Shown here: positions 9,283 through 18,178 of the stretch, one piece after another
Layout of the letters: each line of letters starts with the position of its first letter
Position numbering within the stretch: the first letter of the stretch is position 1
DNA from: an uncultured Pelagibacteraceae bacterium
GTDB taxonomy: Bacteria; Pseudomonadota; Alphaproteobacteria; Pelagibacterales; Pelagibacteraceae
Direction: 5' to 3'
DNA length: 64,000 nt
NCBI GenBank assembly: GCA_902608385.1
Contig: CACLNT010000004.1
Location: forward strand, 31,165 to 95,164
Notes under the pieces: generated by a model
Seen by the model: only the letters and a program-made list of their open reading frames with translations
What the model was told of the DNA's origin: nothing
Database searches by the model: none
Position numbers and translations under genes: made by a program

Positions 9283-10607
9283 TTTAAAAAAGTTTTTGAA
9301 GAATCATCCATTGCGGAAGCCCATGGGGTATGATGAATTGGTGCAACAGACCCAGTAACCGGGGATGAAAAAGATTTGTTTCTATAAGTCATGATATCTT
9401 CTACTTTATGATGTTCCCATTCTTTGAAATGTTTTCTAATTAATTCAAAATCAATTTTTGGATAATCAGACAATCCATGAAGTTCTTTAGTATATTCAGT
9501 TTGAAAGTCTATCATTTGATCTGGATTTTCTAATTTTTCTTCCATAGCAACCCATTTATCTATATCTTTTTTGATTTCTGAACTACTTGGAATTTTAATT
9601 TTACCCATTATTACATCTCTTGCGTACCAAGCCTGACAATCAAACATGTTAAAGGTATGAAATTGATCCTGCATACCCAAGTACAACAATTTATGATTAT
9701 TTTCCCAAACCACACCTTTGTACAATTTTGGTGGATATAATCTGTTTCTAGTTTTTAGTTTAAGGTCTTCAGTTAAAAAAGGGAAATGATGAAGATAACC
9801 AGAAGCCAAAATTATCACATCAGCTTCTTGCTCGTGACCATCTTTGAAGATTGCTTTATTTCCTTCTAGCCTGTCTAAATAATGGACTTCTTTCATTCCG
9901 TTGGGCCATTTAAAACCCATTGGGTTATTTCTATAACCTATGGTTACACTTTTTGCTCCATACTTGTGACATTGAAGGGCAACATCTTCAGCCGAATAAC
10001 TACTTCCTAAAACAATAACATTTTTACCTCTGAATTCTTCCGCATCTCTAAAATCATGCGAATGTAATATTCTTCCCGGAAAAGATTTCATTCCCGGATA
10101 TTCTGGAATATAAGGAACTGAAAAATGTCCTGAAGATACAACCACATAATCAAATGTATCTTTTGAAAATTTATCATTTTTTTTATCATGTGAAGTTACT
10201 TCAAAATTTTTTCCATTATAAGTTACAGTAATAACAGTTGTGTTAAATCTTATTTTGTTTTTAAGATTCCCTTTTTTTACTCTACCAATTATATAATCAT
10301 ATAAAACTTCTCTTGGCGGAAATGATGGAATTGGATGTCCGAAATGCTCATCAAATGAATAATCAGCAAATTCTAAACATTCTTTAGGACCATTTGACCA
10401 TAGATATCTATACATGCTGTTAGGAACAGGGTCTCCATATTGATCAGATCCGGTTCTCCAATTGTAGTTCCACAATCCTCCCCAATCTTCTTGTTTTTCG
10501 AAACAAACTATTTGAGGTATTTTTTCACCTTTTTTTTCAGCTTGTTCAAAAGATCTTAACATCGAAAGACCACACGGTCCCGTTCCAATAATTGCTACTT
10601 TTGTCAT
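9267..10607 (-). CDS. tmm: Trimethylamine monooxygenase-type flavin-containing monooxygenase
   Basis: FAD motif GTGPCG, NADPH motif VLGSSYSAED, FMO identity motif FPGRILHSHDF, WGGLWNYNWRTGSDQYGDPVPNSMYRYLWSNGPKE. Confidence 0.82.
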   Translation of the reverse strand: MTKVAIIGTGPCGLSMLRSFEQAEKKGEKIPQIVCFEKQEDWGGLWNYNWRTGSDQYGDPVPNSMYRYLWSNGPKECLEFADYSFDEHFGHPIPSFPPREVLYDYIIGRVKKGNLKNKIRFNTTVITVTYNGKNFEVTSHDKKNDKFSKDTFDYVVVSSGHFSVPYIPEYPGMKSFPGRILHSHDFRDAEEFRGKNVIVLGSSYSAEDVALQCHKYGAKSVTIGYRNNPMGFKWPNGMKEVHYLDRLEGNKAIFKDGHEQEADVIILASGYLHHFPFLTEDLKLKTRNRLYPPKLYKGVVWENNHKLLYLGMQDQFHTFNMFDCQAWYARDVIMGKIKIPSSSEIKKDIDKWVAMEEKLENPDQMIDFQTEYTKELHGLSDYPKIDFELIRKHFKEWEHHKVEDIMTYRNKSFSSPVTGSVAPIHHTPWASAMDDSSKTFLNQSKK

Positions 10608-10685
10608 TGAATTTTCTCCATCTATAAATAAATTTATAAATGTACTTTACTAACAAAATAGTAGAAATTGAAATAGTATTTTATT

Positions 10686-11843
10686 ATGAAAATTAATTGG
10701 AATTATCCAACTTCTGTATGGGTAGGGGAAGATAGAATTAAAGATTTGTCTCAAGCTTGCAAAAATTTAAAAATTTCATGCCCACTATTAGTTACCGACA
10801 AAGATCTTATAAACCTTGATATGGTTAAAAATGTTATTTTAGAAATTAAAAAAAACTTTAATAATCTGTCTATTTTTTCAAATTTTTCAGGAAATCCAAT
10901 TGGAGAAAATGTAGAAGAAGGAGTTTCACAATTTCAAAAAAATAAATGTGATGGAGTTATAGCTTTTGGAGGAGGTAGTGGCCTAGATGTTGGTAAAGCT
11001 ATTGCATTTATGTCAGGACAGTCTAGACCTATATGGGATTTTGAAGATATTGGAGATTATTGGAAAAGAGCTAATGATGAAAAAATTGCTCCTATTATTG
11101 CAGTTCCAACTACCGCAGGAACAGGATCAGAAACAGGAAGAGCTTCAGCAATTATAAACAAAGAAACTGGAGTAAAAAAAATTATTTTTCATCCTAAATT
11201 TTTACCATCAATAGTAATTTTAGATCCATGTTTAACAGTTGATCTTTCTCCAAGATTAACTGCTGCAACAGGAATGGATGCACTTGCCCATAATCTAGAG
11301 GCATTTTGTGCCCCTGGTTTTCATCCTATGGCTGACGGAATAGCGCTTGAAGGAATGAGGTTAGTTAAAAATTCATTATTAGTTGCTGTAAAAGATGGAA
11401 AAAATATAAATGCAAGATTAGAGATGTTAACCGCAGCAAGCATGGGATCTACTGCATTTCAAAAAGGTTTAGGAGCGATACATTCGCTAAGCCACCCAGT
11501 AAATGCTCAATTTAACCTTCATCATGGATTATCAAATGCAATTTTTATGCCTTATGTTTTAACATTTAACAAAGATGCTATAGTAGAAAAAATTGTTTCG
11601 ATTTGTAATTACTTAAATATTGAAGAAGGTTTTGATGGTTTTATTAGTTGGATTATTGAATTAAGAAAAGATTTAAATATTCCTCATAAATTATCTGAAG
11701 TATTGGATGAAAAAAAATTTGACATAGATAAGCTTTCACAAATGGCGCTTGACGATCCTTCAACAGGAGGTAATCCTAAAAAATTATCTAAATCAGATAT
11801 GAAAATTATGTACGAACATAGTTTGTCTGGAAAATTATTTTAA
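10686..11843 (+). CDS. Iron-containing alcohol dehydrogenase
   Basis: GGGSGLDVGKAIAF, PTTAGTGSETGRASAI, GMDALAHNLEAF, HGLSNAIFMP. Confidence 0.88.
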   Translation: MKINWNYPTSVWVGEDRIKDLSQACKNLKISCPLLVTDKDLINLDMVKNVILEIKKNFNNLSIFSNFSGNPIGENVEEGVSQFQKNKCDGVIAFGGGSGLDVGKAIAFMSGQSRPIWDFEDIGDYWKRANDEKIAPIIAVPTTAGTGSETGRASAIINKETGVKKIIFHPKFLPSIVILDPCLTVDLSPRLTAATGMDALAHNLEAFCAPGFHPMADGIALEGMRLVKNSLLVAVKDGKNINARLEMLTAASMGSTAFQKGLGAIHSLSHPVNAQFNLHHGLSNAIFMPYVLTFNKDAIVEKIVSICNYLNIEEGFDGFISWIIELRKDLNIPHKLSEVLDEKKFDIDKLSQMALDDPSTGGNPKKLSKSDMKIMYEHSLSGKLF

Positions 11844-11844
11844 A

Positions 11845-12639
11845 ATGAGTCGATTAAAAGTTTTAATAGTTGAAGGTAACACTCATGAAGAAAATTTAAA
11901 ATTTCAAAAATTATCAAATCAACCACAATCTTTTAATTTTAAAGATAATATAAAAAAGTATTATCCCAATACAGAAATAGATATTGTGAATCCATCTACA
12001 GAAAATGAAACAGCAAAATTTATTCCACAACTTAATAAATATGATGGAATAATCTGGGGGGGCAGCACTATGAATATTTATGATAATACCATTGAAATCA
12101 GAAGACAAATTGATTTTGCAAAAAAACTTTTTGAGTTTGAAAAAAAAATTTTTGCTATTTGTTGGGGACTCCAACTAATCGTTACGGCATCTGGTGGAGA
12201 AGTTAAAAAATCAAATACAGGAACCCAAGTTGGCATTGCAATTGATATTGAATTAACTCATGATGGTTTGAATCATCCTGTATATAAATCTAAATTGAAA
12301 AAATTTACAACACCTGCTTTTAATTTTGATGAAGTAGTTAAGGTTCCTAATAATTCTGTACATTTAGCATTTAATAAAACAAATAAAATTCAAGGATTAG
12401 CGTTTAAGTCAGGCAAGTGTAGTATTTGGGGATTACAATACCACCCAGAAATTCATTATGATTATATGATTAGATTAATTAACGATCGAAGAGAAAAATT
12501 GATTAAAAAAAAATGTTTTAAAAATGATGAAGAAATTAATCATCATATTCAATTTATAAAAAAAGAAAGAGATCTTTTGGACGATGATTTTAGATTACTT
12601 GAAATAAAAAATTGGCTACAAAACATAAATGGAAATTAA
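11845..12639 (+). CDS. Class I glutamine amidotransferase-like protein
   Basis: Nucleophile elbow FAICWGLQLI and QYHPEIH; overlaps gshA start by 11 nt. Confidence 0.8.
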   Translation: MSRLKVLIVEGNTHEENLKFQKLSNQPQSFNFKDNIKKYYPNTEIDIVNPSTENETAKFIPQLNKYDGIIWGGSTMNIYDNTIEIRRQIDFAKKLFEFEKKIFAICWGLQLIVTASGGEVKKSNTGTQVGIAIDIELTHDGLNHPVYKSKLKKFTTPAFNFDEVVKVPNNSVHLAFNKTNKIQGLAFKSGKCSIWGLQYHPEIHYDYMIRLINDRREKLIKKKCFKNDEEINHHIQFIKKERDLLDDDFRLLEIKNWLQNINGN

Positions 12640-13891
12640 TTCAAAAGACCAAATTATAGATTATTTTTTAAGCGGTGCTAAAAAAAATTTTTTTATAGGG
12701 GTAGAAAATGAGAAATTTTTATTTCAAGAAAACAATAATGTTAGAGCCACTTATTTGGATATGAAAAAAGTTTTTGAAATATTCAAAAAAAATTTTGAAT
12801 GGAAAGAAGTAAATGAGAATGAAAGTATTGTGGGTCTAAAAATTGGTGGAAAATCAATTTCATTAGAACCAGGAAATCAAATTGAGTTATCTGGAGATAA
12901 ATTATCGAATATTCATGAAGTTTGCTCTGAGTCTTATGATTTTCAAAATAAACTAGACCAAGCTTGCAAAGAGCTTGGACTTAAAACTATGTCTATCGGC
13001 TATGATCCGATAACAAAGTTAAGTAATGCTCCAAATAATCCTAAGCAAAGATATAAACTGATGACTAGAGAAATGCCAAAGGGAGGAAAATTAAGTTTAA
13101 ACATGATGTATCAAACATCAGGAACTCAAATTAATTTAGATTATATATCTGAAGAAGATTTTAAAAAAAAATTTAAAATAATTGCTTACTTAACACCAAT
13201 AACAGTAGCCATTTTTGCAAATTCAGCAATTTTAGAAAATAAACCAAGTGGATATCTATCATATAGAGCTAAGGTTTGGCAAAATACATCTAGGGGTGGT
13301 TTGCCAAAAATATTTTTAGAAGATATGGATTTTGAAAAATATGCAGATTTTGCAATTAATTTTCCCTTACTTTTTATTTACAAAAACAAAGAACACAAAA
13401 ATTTAAATAATAAAACTTTCGGTGATTTTATGAAAGGAAGTCTATCTGAAGTTAATAATCATTTACCAAATTTTAAAGATTTAGAACTACATCTGAGCAC
13501 AATTTTTACTGAAATAAGGTTAAAAAAATATATTGAAATGAGATCGTTAGATGCTTGCGAATGGGATTGTCATTGTGCTGGACCTGCATTTTATACTGGA
13601 CTTATTTATGGAAAATTGGATGAATCTTTAGATTTAATTAAAGATTGGAAAAGTGAAGATGTATTAAAAGCATATTTAGATGCTCCAAAGAAAGGTTTAA
13701 AAACAGAAATAAATGGTAAATCGATTTTAGAATGGGGAAAACTTTTGTTAAACATTTCTAACAGGGGATTAATAGGTCGTAATTTTAAAAACAAAACTGG
13801 TAAAGATGAAACTATATACTTAAAAAATATTGAACAAATCTTACAACAAAATAAAACTAAAGCAGAAAAAACGTTAGAAAATTTTAACTAA
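12629..13891 (+). CDS. gshA: Glutamate-cysteine ligase (plant/alphaproteobacterial type)
   Basis: GVENEKFLF, GNQIELSGDKLSNIHE, MTREMPKGGKLSLNMMYQTSGTQINLDY, YIEMRSLDAC. Confidence 0.87.
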   Translation: MEINSKDQIIDYFLSGAKKNFFIGVENEKFLFQENNNVRATYLDMKKVFEIFKKNFEWKEVNENESIVGLKIGGKSISLEPGNQIELSGDKLSNIHEVCSESYDFQNKLDQACKELGLKTMSIGYDPITKLSNAPNNPKQRYKLMTREMPKGGKLSLNMMYQTSGTQINLDYISEEDFKKKFKIIAYLTPITVAIFANSAILENKPSGYLSYRAKVWQNTSRGGLPKIFLEDMDFEKYADFAINFPLLFIYKNKEHKNLNNKTFGDFMKGSLSEVNNHLPNFKDLELHLSTIFTEIRLKKYIEMRSLDACEWDCHCAGPAFYTGLIYGKLDESLDLIKDWKSEDVLKAYLDAPKKGLKTEINGKSILEWGKLLLNISNRGLIGRNFKNKTGKDETIYLKNIEQILQQNKTKAEKTLENFN

Positions 13892-13901
13892 AAAAAAAGT
13901 A

Positions 13902-14840
13902 ATGAGTATTAAAAAAATTATTGCAATTCAAGCCGATCCCATAGAAAAAATAAATATTAAAACTGATACAACTTTTTTGTTAGCCCTGGAAGCTCAAAAA
14001 AGAAATTATAGGATTTACTGGTATCAAACTAAAGATCTTCATTTTGTTAACTCAAAACTTTTTGTTAATGCTGAGGAAGTAAAATTTTATGAAAAAAAAA
14101 AAAAATATTTTAAAATAATACAAAAGAATAAATTTGATTTATCAAAAGCAAAATATGTATTAATTAGACAAAATCCTCCTTTTAACATGGATTATATAAC
14201 CTCAACTTTATTTCTAGATACAATTAAAAATAAGACAAAAATAATAAATAACCCAACATCAGTTAGAAATATTTCTGAAAAATTATTTTCTATAAATTTT
14301 CTTAAATTTATGCCTCCAACTATTTTTACAAAAAATATTCAAGAAATTAAAAACTTTAAAAACAAATATAAGAAAGTGGTTATTAAGCCAATACATGGTT
14401 TTGCCGGGAAAGATATTTTGTTTTTAAATGGCAAATTTAATTTAAAAAAAATTAAAAAATATTTGAAAAAATTTAACCATGTAATGGTTCAAAAATTTTT
14501 ACCAGGTATTACAAAAGGAGATAAAAGAGTGTTTATTATTAATGGAATGGTAAAAGGAGCAATAAAAAGAATACCTTCTAAAAATTCAATATTATCAAAT
14601 TTATCCCAAGGAGGTAAAGCTTTTAGAACAATTTTGAATTCAAGAGAATTAAACATTTCAAATCATGTGGCTAAAAAACTAAAAAAACAAAATATTTTTT
14701 TTGCCGGAATTGATTTAGTTTCTAATTATTTAATTGGTGATATTAATGTGACTTCTCCCACAGGTCTAAAAAATCATTATGATTTAACAGGTATAAATTT
14801 AGCAGTAGTTTTTTGGAACACTTTAGAGAAACTAAAATAA
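13902..14840 (+). CDS. gshB: Glutathione synthetase
   Basis: [62 protein letters not shown]. Confidence 0.9.
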   Translation: MSIKKIIAIQADPIEKINIKTDTTFLLALEAQKRNYRIYWYQTKDLHFVNSKLFVNAEEVKFYEKKKKYFKIIQKNKFDLSKAKYVLIRQNPPFNMDYITSTLFLDTIKNKTKIINNPTSVRNISEKLFSINFLKFMPPTIFTKNIQEIKNFKNKYKKVVIKPIHGFAGKDILFLNGKFNLKKIKKYLKKFNHVMVQKFLPGITKGDKRVFIINGMVKGAIKRIPSKNSILSNLSQGGKAFRTILNSRELNISNHVAKKLKKQNIFFAGIDLVSNYLIGDINVTSPTGLKNHYDLTGINLAVVFWNTLEKLK

Positions 14841-16517
14841 TCCTTCAGTTTCGCCTTTGTCATTTAATTTAATAGAGTCTGCGGCAGGTACTCTTGGAAG
14901 TCCTGGCATAGTCATTATTGCACCGCATACTACTACAATGAATTCAGCTCCTGAAGAAAGTCTAACTTCTCTTATTGGCAATACGTGTCCTGATGGTGCG
15001 CCTTTTAAACTTGGATCTGTAGAAAAACTAAATTGTGTTTTTGCCACACATATTGGAAGTTCTCCATAGCCATTATCTTGAAAATTTTTCAATTGATCTC
15101 TTATTTTTGTATCTGCCACAACTTCACTTGCATTATAAATTTCTTTAGCAATTGTCTCAATTTTTTTAAATAGTGGAGTTTTATCTTCATATAAAAATTT
15201 AAATTTATTTTCCCCTTTTTCACATAGTTCAACAACATCTTTGGCAAGCTCTTTGGTTCCTTCGCCTCCATTTGACCAATGAGTACAAAGTGTTGCTTTA
15301 ACATTAAGTGTTTTGCAGTAATCAATTAATGCTTTTACTTCTTTATCAGTATCAGTAATGAAGTGATTTACAGCAACTGCAACAGGTAAGCCAAATTTTC
15401 TTATATTAATAATATGTCTTTCCAAATTTACTAAACCTTTTTTAAGAGCTTCAACATTTTCTTTTTTAAGTTCATCTTTTGCTACACCTCCGTGCATTTT
15501 TAAAGCTCTAATTGTTGCAACGATTACTACACAACTTGGTTTTATTCCTGACTTTCTACATTTTATATCTAAAAATTTTTCAGCACCAAGATCAGCGCCA
15601 AATCCTGCTTCTGTAACAACGTAGTCAGCTAATTTTAATCCTGTTTTCGTAGCAATAACTGAATTACAACCATGTGCAATATTTGCAAAAGGACCACCAT
15701 GAATAATTGCAGGATTATTTTCTAAGGTTTGTGTAACATTGGGTCTCATTGCATCTTTTAAAAGAACTGTCATTGGGCCTTGTGCATTTAAATCTTTTGC
15801 ATAAACTGCTTTTTTATCTCTTGTGTAACCAATTGTAATGTTTCCAATTCTTTTCTCTAAATCTTTTAAATCATTAGATAAGCAGAAAATTGCCATGATT
15901 TCTGAAGCTACAGTAATATCAAATCCATCTTCTCTTGGGTAACCATTAGCTACTCCACCTAAGTTAATATTAATTGATCTTAATGATCGATCGTTCATAT
16001 CCATTACTCTTTTCCAAACTATTCTTCTTACATCAATATTTAATTTGTTACCCCAATAAATATGATTATCAATTAAAGCGGATAAAAGATTGTGAGCAGA
16101 AGTGATTGCGTGAAAATCTCCAGTAAAGTGTAAATTAATTTGTTCCATAGGAACTACCTGAGCATATCCACCTCCAGCTGCTCCACCTTTCATTCCAAAT
16201 GAAGGACCTAAACTTGGCTCTCTAAGACAAACAATAGATTTTTTTCCTATTTTATTTAAACCATCAGTTAATCCAACTGATGTTGTGGTTTTTCCTTCAC
16301 CTGCTGGTGTTGGAGTTATAGCAGTAACTAAAATTAGTTTGCCATCTTTTTTTGTTTTTAATTTTTCTAAATATTCGAGTTTAATTTTTGCAATATATCT
16401 ACTTATTGGACTATAAACATCTGCTTGGTCAGGTACATTAATACCATCAAGAATTTCTTTGATGGGTTTCATCTTTGCTGCTCTAGCTATTTCAATATCA
16501 GATTTGACTGCGCTCAT
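14832..16517 (-). CDS. fhs: Formate-tetrahydrofolate ligase; start placed at [19 protein letters not shown] rather than the track start 16580
   Basis: [51 protein letters not shown]. Confidence 0.95.
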   Translation of the reverse strand: MSAVKSDIEIARAAKMKPIKEILDGINVPDQADVYSPISRYIAKIKLEYLEKLKTKKDGKLILVTAITPTPAGEGKTTTSVGLTDGLNKIGKKSIVCLREPSLGPSFGMKGGAAGGGYAQVVPMEQINLHFTGDFHAITSAHNLLSALIDNHIYWGNKLNIDVRRIVWKRVMDMNDRSLRSININLGGVANGYPREDGFDITVASEIMAIFCLSNDLKDLEKRIGNITIGYTRDKKAVYAKDLNAQGPMTVLLKDAMRPNVTQTLENNPAIIHGGPFANIAHGCNSVIATKTGLKLADYVVTEAGFGADLGAEKFLDIKCRKSGIKPSCVVIVATIRALKMHGGVAKDELKKENVEALKKGLVNLERHIINIRKFGLPVAVAVNHFITDTDKEVKALIDYCKTLNVKATLCTHWSNGGEGTKELAKDVVELCEKGENKFKFLYEDKTPLFKKIETIAKEIYNASEVVADTKIRDQLKNFQDNGYGELPICVAKTQFSFSTDPSLKGAPSGHVLPIREVRLSSGAEFIVVVCGAIMTMPGLPRVPAADSIKLNDKGETEGLF

Positions 16518-16652
16518 TTTGCCACCTTCTATATATTTAAACTTCTTATAGGCTGCTGGATTAATATCCTTTTTTATCAATTTTTTAAAGTTCTAAAAAA
16601 TATATATAAAAAAAATAAGAACTATTTATACTCATTGTTATAAAATTAATTT

Positions 16653-17909
16653 ATGCAAAAGTATTCAGTATTTAGTCTAATTAAAAACGCTTTTAAAGGT
16701 CACAAAGATTGGGAAGTAGCGTGGAAGGATCCAACTCCTAAGGCTGAATATGACGTCATAATTATTGGTGGAGGAGGACATGGTTTAGCTACAGCTTACT
16801 ATCTGGCGAAGGAGCACAACATTACAAATGTTGCTATTGTTGAAAAAGGATGGATAGGCGGAGGCAATGTTGGAAGAAATACTACAATAATTAGATCAAA
16901 TTATATGCACGATGAAAATGCTCTATTTAGTGAGCTTGGAATGAATTTATGGAGAAATATGAGTCAGGAATTAAATTTTAACGTGATGTTTTCCCCAAGG
17001 GGAATAATCAATTTGGCTCATTCTGATGCACAAATGAATGTTTATTCTAGAAGAGGAAACTCAATGAGATTAAATGGAATTGATGCGGTCTTATTAGGAA
17101 GAGAAGAAGTAAAAAAATTAATTCCAATGGCAGACTTTTCAGAAAATGTAAGATTTCCAATTTTTGGTGCATTAATGCAACCAAGCGCTGGAACAGCCAG
17201 ACATGATGGTGTTGCATGGGGTTATGCACGTCAGGCAGACTCAATGGGAGTAGATATCATTCAACACTGTGAAGTTACTGGTTTTGATGTAGCTAATGGA
17301 AAAATAAAAGGAATAAAAACATCTAAAGGTAATATCAAAGCAAAAAAAGTAGGACTGTGTGTAGCAGGAAGCACTTCAGTTTTAGCAGAAATGTTAAACA
17401 TGACACTGCCTGTCGAAACTCACTTGTTGCAAGCATGTGTTTCGGAACCAATTAAACCATTATTGGATCGTGTTGTTACTTTTGGTGCAGGACATTTTTA
17501 TTGTAGCCAATCAGACAAAGGAGAAATGGTTATGGGTGGAGATTTAGATGGATACAATAGTTATGCTCAAAGAGGTAATTTGCCAACATTACAACATGTT
17601 TTAACGGAAGGAATTGCAATGTTTCCATTCCTTAGCAAATTAAAAATGTTAAGAACGTGGGGTGGAATTATGGATATGTCGATGGATGGATCTCCAATCA
17701 TAGACAAAACACATATTGAAGGATTATATTTAAACTGTGGATGGTGTTATGGTGGTTTTAAAGCAACCCCAGCATCAGGATGGACTTTCGCACACACAAT
17801 AGCTCAAGATAGAGTTCATGAATTAAATGCAGGGTATAGTTTAAATAGATTTAGCACTGGTCATTTGATTGATGAAAAAGGTCTTGGCACAAAAACTTGG
17901 ATTTCATAA
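16653..17909 (+). CDS. soxB: Sarcosine oxidase beta subunit
   Basis: FAD-binding IIIGGGGHGLATAYYLA, order B-D-A-G. Confidence 0.93.
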   Translation: MQKYSVFSLIKNAFKGHKDWEVAWKDPTPKAEYDVIIIGGGGHGLATAYYLAKEHNITNVAIVEKGWIGGGNVGRNTTIIRSNYMHDENALFSELGMNLWRNMSQELNFNVMFSPRGIINLAHSDAQMNVYSRRGNSMRLNGIDAVLLGREEVKKLIPMADFSENVRFPIFGALMQPSAGTARHDGVAWGYARQADSMGVDIIQHCEVTGFDVANGKIKGIKTSKGNIKAKKVGLCVAGSTSVLAEMLNMTLPVETHLLQACVSEPIKPLLDRVVTFGAGHFYCSQSDKGEMVMGGDLDGYNSYAQRGNLPTLQHVLTEGIAMFPFLSKLKMLRTWGGIMDMSMDGSPIIDKTHIEGLYLNCGWCYGGFKATPASGWTFAHTIAQDRVHELNAGYSLNRFSTGHLIDEKGLGTKTWIS

Positions 17910-18176
17910 ATGCTGCATATTAAATGCCCACATTGCGGATTGAGATCACAAAATGAATTTGCATACGGAGGTGACGCAACAGTTAAAAGACCCGAACTAA
18001 ACAAAGAGGTATCTGATAAAGAATGGGATACTTTTGTTTATTTGAGAAAAAGCCCTAGAGGAAAACATTTAGAATTTTGGCATCATATTTCAGGATGTAG
18101 ACAATGGTTTAAGGTTGAAAGAGATACTGTAACACATGAAATATTTAAAACATTAAAACCAAACGAAGATAATTAA
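17910..18176 (+). CDS. soxD: Sarcosine oxidase delta subunit
   Basis: CPHCGLRSQNEFAYGG...GCRQWFKVERDTVTHEI. Confidence 0.93.
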   Translation: MLHIKCPHCGLRSQNEFAYGGDATVKRPELNKEVSDKEWDTFVYLRKSPRGKHLEFWHHISGCRQWFKVERDTVTHEIFKTLKPNEDN

Positions 18177-18178
18177 CT

